Positions 61,331-64,000 of a stretch of 64,000 nt of DNA are shown here, in pieces. The DNA lies in assembly GCA_034770075.1 (NCBI GenBank), contig CM068379.1, positions 42,911,130 through 42,975,129 on the forward strand, read 5' to 3'. The notes beneath the pieces are model-generated. The model did not search any database. It saw nothing but the letters and a program-made list of their open reading frames with translations, and was not told the origin of the DNA. Within the stretch, counting starts at the first letter, position 1. Each line of letters begins with the position of its first letter. Made by a program: the position numbers and the translations under genes. Source of the DNA: Aralia elata. Its lineage: Eukaryota; Streptophyta; Magnoliopsida; Apiales; Araliaceae.

Positions 61331-64000
61331 GTGGCTATGCAAGGTGAAGTGTTGGTTACTCGAAGAATGCTTAGTACACTGGTAAATGAAGAAAGCAATG
61401 AACAAAGAGAGAATCTATTTCATACTAGATGCATGGTAAATAGTAAGATCCGTTGTGTTGTAATTGATAGTGGGAGATGTACAAATGTGGCAAGCATCAC
61501 TATGGTAGAGAAATTGGGACTTACAACATCCAAACATCCCCATCCATACCGATTGCAGTGACTCAATGACAGCGGCGACATCAAAGTTACCAAGCAAGTA
61601 TCAGTGCCATTTACAATTGGGAAATATGTCGATGAGATTCTATGTGATGTAGTTCCTATGCAGGCAGGTCACTTACTACTTGGGAGACCATGGCAGTTCA
61701 ATCGGCAAGTAAAGTACGATGGTTTTACTAATGAGTACTCTTTTGTTCACAATCAAAGAAAAATTACCTTGTGCCCTATGTCACCAAAACAGGTGCATGA
61801 GGATCAAATGCACTTACAGAGAGATCATGAGAAAAAAACAAAAGAGAGAGAGAAAAAGAAAGGTGAAGAGAGAAAAACAAACATTTTTGCAAAAAAGAGT
61901 GGTGTGAGGCGAGCTTTGGATTCTAAAAAGCCAATGATTATACTTCGGTATAAGGAGACACTTTTAAATACTAACACTAATAATCCTTCTTTGCCTAGTG
62001 TTGTTTCTACTCTTTTGCAGGATTATCAAGATGTATTTCCCGAGGAACTTCCATAAGGATTATCTCCAATTCGGGGAATTGAACATCAAATTGATTTTGT
62101 CCCTGGCGCAACCATTCCAAACCGTCCAGCATACCGAAGCAATCCTGAGGAGACAAAGGAATTACAAAGGCAAGTTAAAGAACTAATGGACAAGGGGTTT
62201 GTGAGGGAAAGCATGAGTTCATGTGCGGTTCCAGTTATTTTAGTACCTAAAAAGGATGGGAAATGGCGTATGTGCATTGATTGTCGAGCGGTAAATAACA
62301 TCACGATAAAATATAGACATCCCATTCCTAGGTTAGATGATATGTTAGATGAATTGCATGGATCTTGTGTGTTTTATAAAATTGATTTAAAGAGTGGTTA
62401 TCATCAGATTAGAATGCATGAGGGAGATGAATGGAAAACTGCTTTTAAAATAAAATATGGGTTATATGAGTGGTTAGTCTTACCTTTTGGTTTAACTAAT
62501 GCTCCTAGCACGTTCATGAGATTAATGAACCATGTTTTGTGTTCTTTCATTGGGAAATTTGTAGTTGTCTACTTTGATGATATCTTGATCTACAACAAGG
62601 ATTTAGGTGAGCATGCATTGCATATAAAATCTGTCCTAGATGTGCTTCAAAAGGAAAAATTATATGCTAATATGGATAAATACACATTTTGTACGGATCG
62701 AGTTATGTTTCTTGGCTTTGTTGTCAGTGTGCAGGGAGTACAAGTTGACGAAGAGAAAATAAGGGCAATTCGAGAATGGCCAACTCCTACGAATATCAGT
62801 CAAGTTCGTAGCTTTCATGGACTCGCAAGTTTCTATAGACGATTTGTAAGAAACTTCAGCGAAGTCACAACACCACTCACCAAAGTAATTAAAAAGAGTG
62901 TAGGATTCAAATGGGGTGATGCACAGGAAAAGACGTTTAATTTGATTAAAGAAAAATTAATTAACGCTCCTTTACTTGTATTACCTAATTTCACTAAAAC
63001 CTTTGAAATTGAATGTGATGCTTCAGGTTTAGGAATTAGAGCTGTACTAATGCAAGAAGGAAAACCAGTGACATATTTCAGTGAAAAATTGAATGGAGCA
63101 TCTTTGAATTATCCTACTTATGACAAAGAGTTGTATGCCTTGGTTCGATCATTAGAGACTTGGCAACATTACCTGTGGCCTAAGGAGTTTGTGATTCACA
63201 CAGATCATGAATCGTTAAAATATTTGAAAGGCCAACACAAGTTGAACAAGAGACATACACGATGGATGGAGTTCATCGAGACATTTCCTTATGTCATTCG
63301 GTATAAGCAAGGTAAGAAAAATGTCGTGGCTGATGCTCTTTCGCGAAGGAATGTGTTATTAAATACTCTTGACACAAAATTACTTGGTTTTGAACAAATC
63401 AAAGAATTATATGTTAATGACCATGATTTTTGTGAAGAGTTTAAAAATTGTGAAAAGAATGTTGTAGGTAAATACTTCAAGATGGATGGATTCTTATTTC
63501 GTGAGAATAGATTATGTATACCTGCATGTTCTTTGCGTGAGTTATTGGTTCGAGAATCACATGGAGGTGGTTTGATGGGACATTTTGGTGTTGATAAGAC
63601 CTTATCTGTGATAAAAGAACATTTCTATTGGCCCCATATGAAACGATATGTGGAAAGAATTTGTGATAGATGCATTACATGTCGTTAAGCTAAATCTCGT
63701 GTTCAACCCTATGGGTTATACACACCATTGCCTGTTTCGAGTGAACCTTGGGTTTACCTAGATCTAAGCATGGTCATGATTCTATATTTGTGGTCGTGGA
63801 TAGGTTTTCAAAAATGGCACACTTTATCCCATGCCACAAAACTGATGATGCATCCCATGTTGCTGATTTATTCTTTAGAGACATTGTGCGTTTGCATGGC
63901 ATGCCCCGAACCATTGTTTCGGATAGAGATGCTAAATTCTTGAACTATTTTTGGAAGACCTTGTGGTGTAAATTAGGAACTAAACTGCTATTTTCAACTA
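61331..64000 (+). pseudogene. pol: CRM protease, RT, RNase H and integrase (broken, runs off edge)
   Basis: Protease with VIDSGRCTNVAS (about 61462; the residue after DSG is usually Ser), RT with YFDD (about 62570), RNase H with the catalytic residues visible, integrase HHCC domain (ESHGGGLMGHFG to CDRCITC). Stops are at 61559-61561, 62054-62056 and 63686-63688; between the last two is an open frame of more than 500 codons. At about 63745-63755 the segment holding the first catalytic Asp of integrase is missing and the frame shifts; the second Asp is present (SDRDAKF). The window ends before the catalytic Glu. Confidence 0.92.

Larger units (their letters stand above)
58724..64000 (+). mobile_element. 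CRM-clade chromovirus, 5' part
   Basis: Plus-strand Ty3/gypsy element inserted in C2 RT, continuing beyond the window. Polymerase residues (YALVRSLETWQHYLWPKEF, SDHESLKYL-like TDHESLKYLKGQHKLN, ETFPYVIRYKQGKKNVVADA) are typical of CRM centromeric retrotransposons. Its 5' LTR carries the end of a polyprotein frame, another CRM trait. The target duplication cannot be verified because the 3' end is outside. Confidence 0.92.

Overview
This window looks like heterochromatic DNA from a flowering plant, probably a eudicot. It is AT-rich and almost entirely nested LTR retrotransposons, with no intact host gene. The only host-derived coding sequence I recognise is a broken, intron-bearing fragment of a phototropin LOV2 region (about 8160-8748). 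An element of the CRM (centromeric retrotransposon) clade at the right edge is compatible with a centromeric or pericentromeric location, but does not prove it.

Layout. (1) 1-7283: a minus-strand Ty3/gypsy chromovirus of the Tekay/Del type (T1) with its gag-pol running off the left edge and a 3.8 kb 5' LTR. (2) 7284-10566: the only stretch without an LTR element, holding a microsatellite, the phototropin fragment and one end of a probable CACTA DNA transposon. (3) 10567 onward: an old Athila element (A1) split by several insertions. A1 is interrupted by a plus-strand Tekay element (T2, 13006-24490, target duplication ccatc), then by a second Athila (A2, 24661-52015, duplication acagg), then by a plus-strand Ty1/copia element (C2, from 52229). 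A2 is interrupted by a minus-strand copia of the same family as C2 (C1, 26614-35956, duplication gtcac) and by a minus-strand non-autonomous Athila relative (M, 38155-44788, duplication gtggt). C2 is cut at 58724 by the CRM element, which leaves the window at 64000.

Four complete insertions have matching 5-bp duplications, and the interrupted reading frames rejoin exactly across them. The order of events is therefore readable: A1 is oldest; T2, A2 and C2 came later; C1 and M came after A2; CRM came after C2. T2, C2, A1 and CRM coding regions are degenerate. T1, C1 and the RT-RNase H-integrase part of A2 are nearly intact.

The less ordinary signals are: a second, coiled-coil, non-Gag reading frame upstream of gag in T2; a Gag-derived mini reading frame in M that lacks protease, RT and integrase; short hairpin motifs repeated in the copia leader and in the 3' parts of both A2 and M; and GC-rich palindromic word clusters in seven of the eight elements. 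None of these has been tested beyond reading the sequence.
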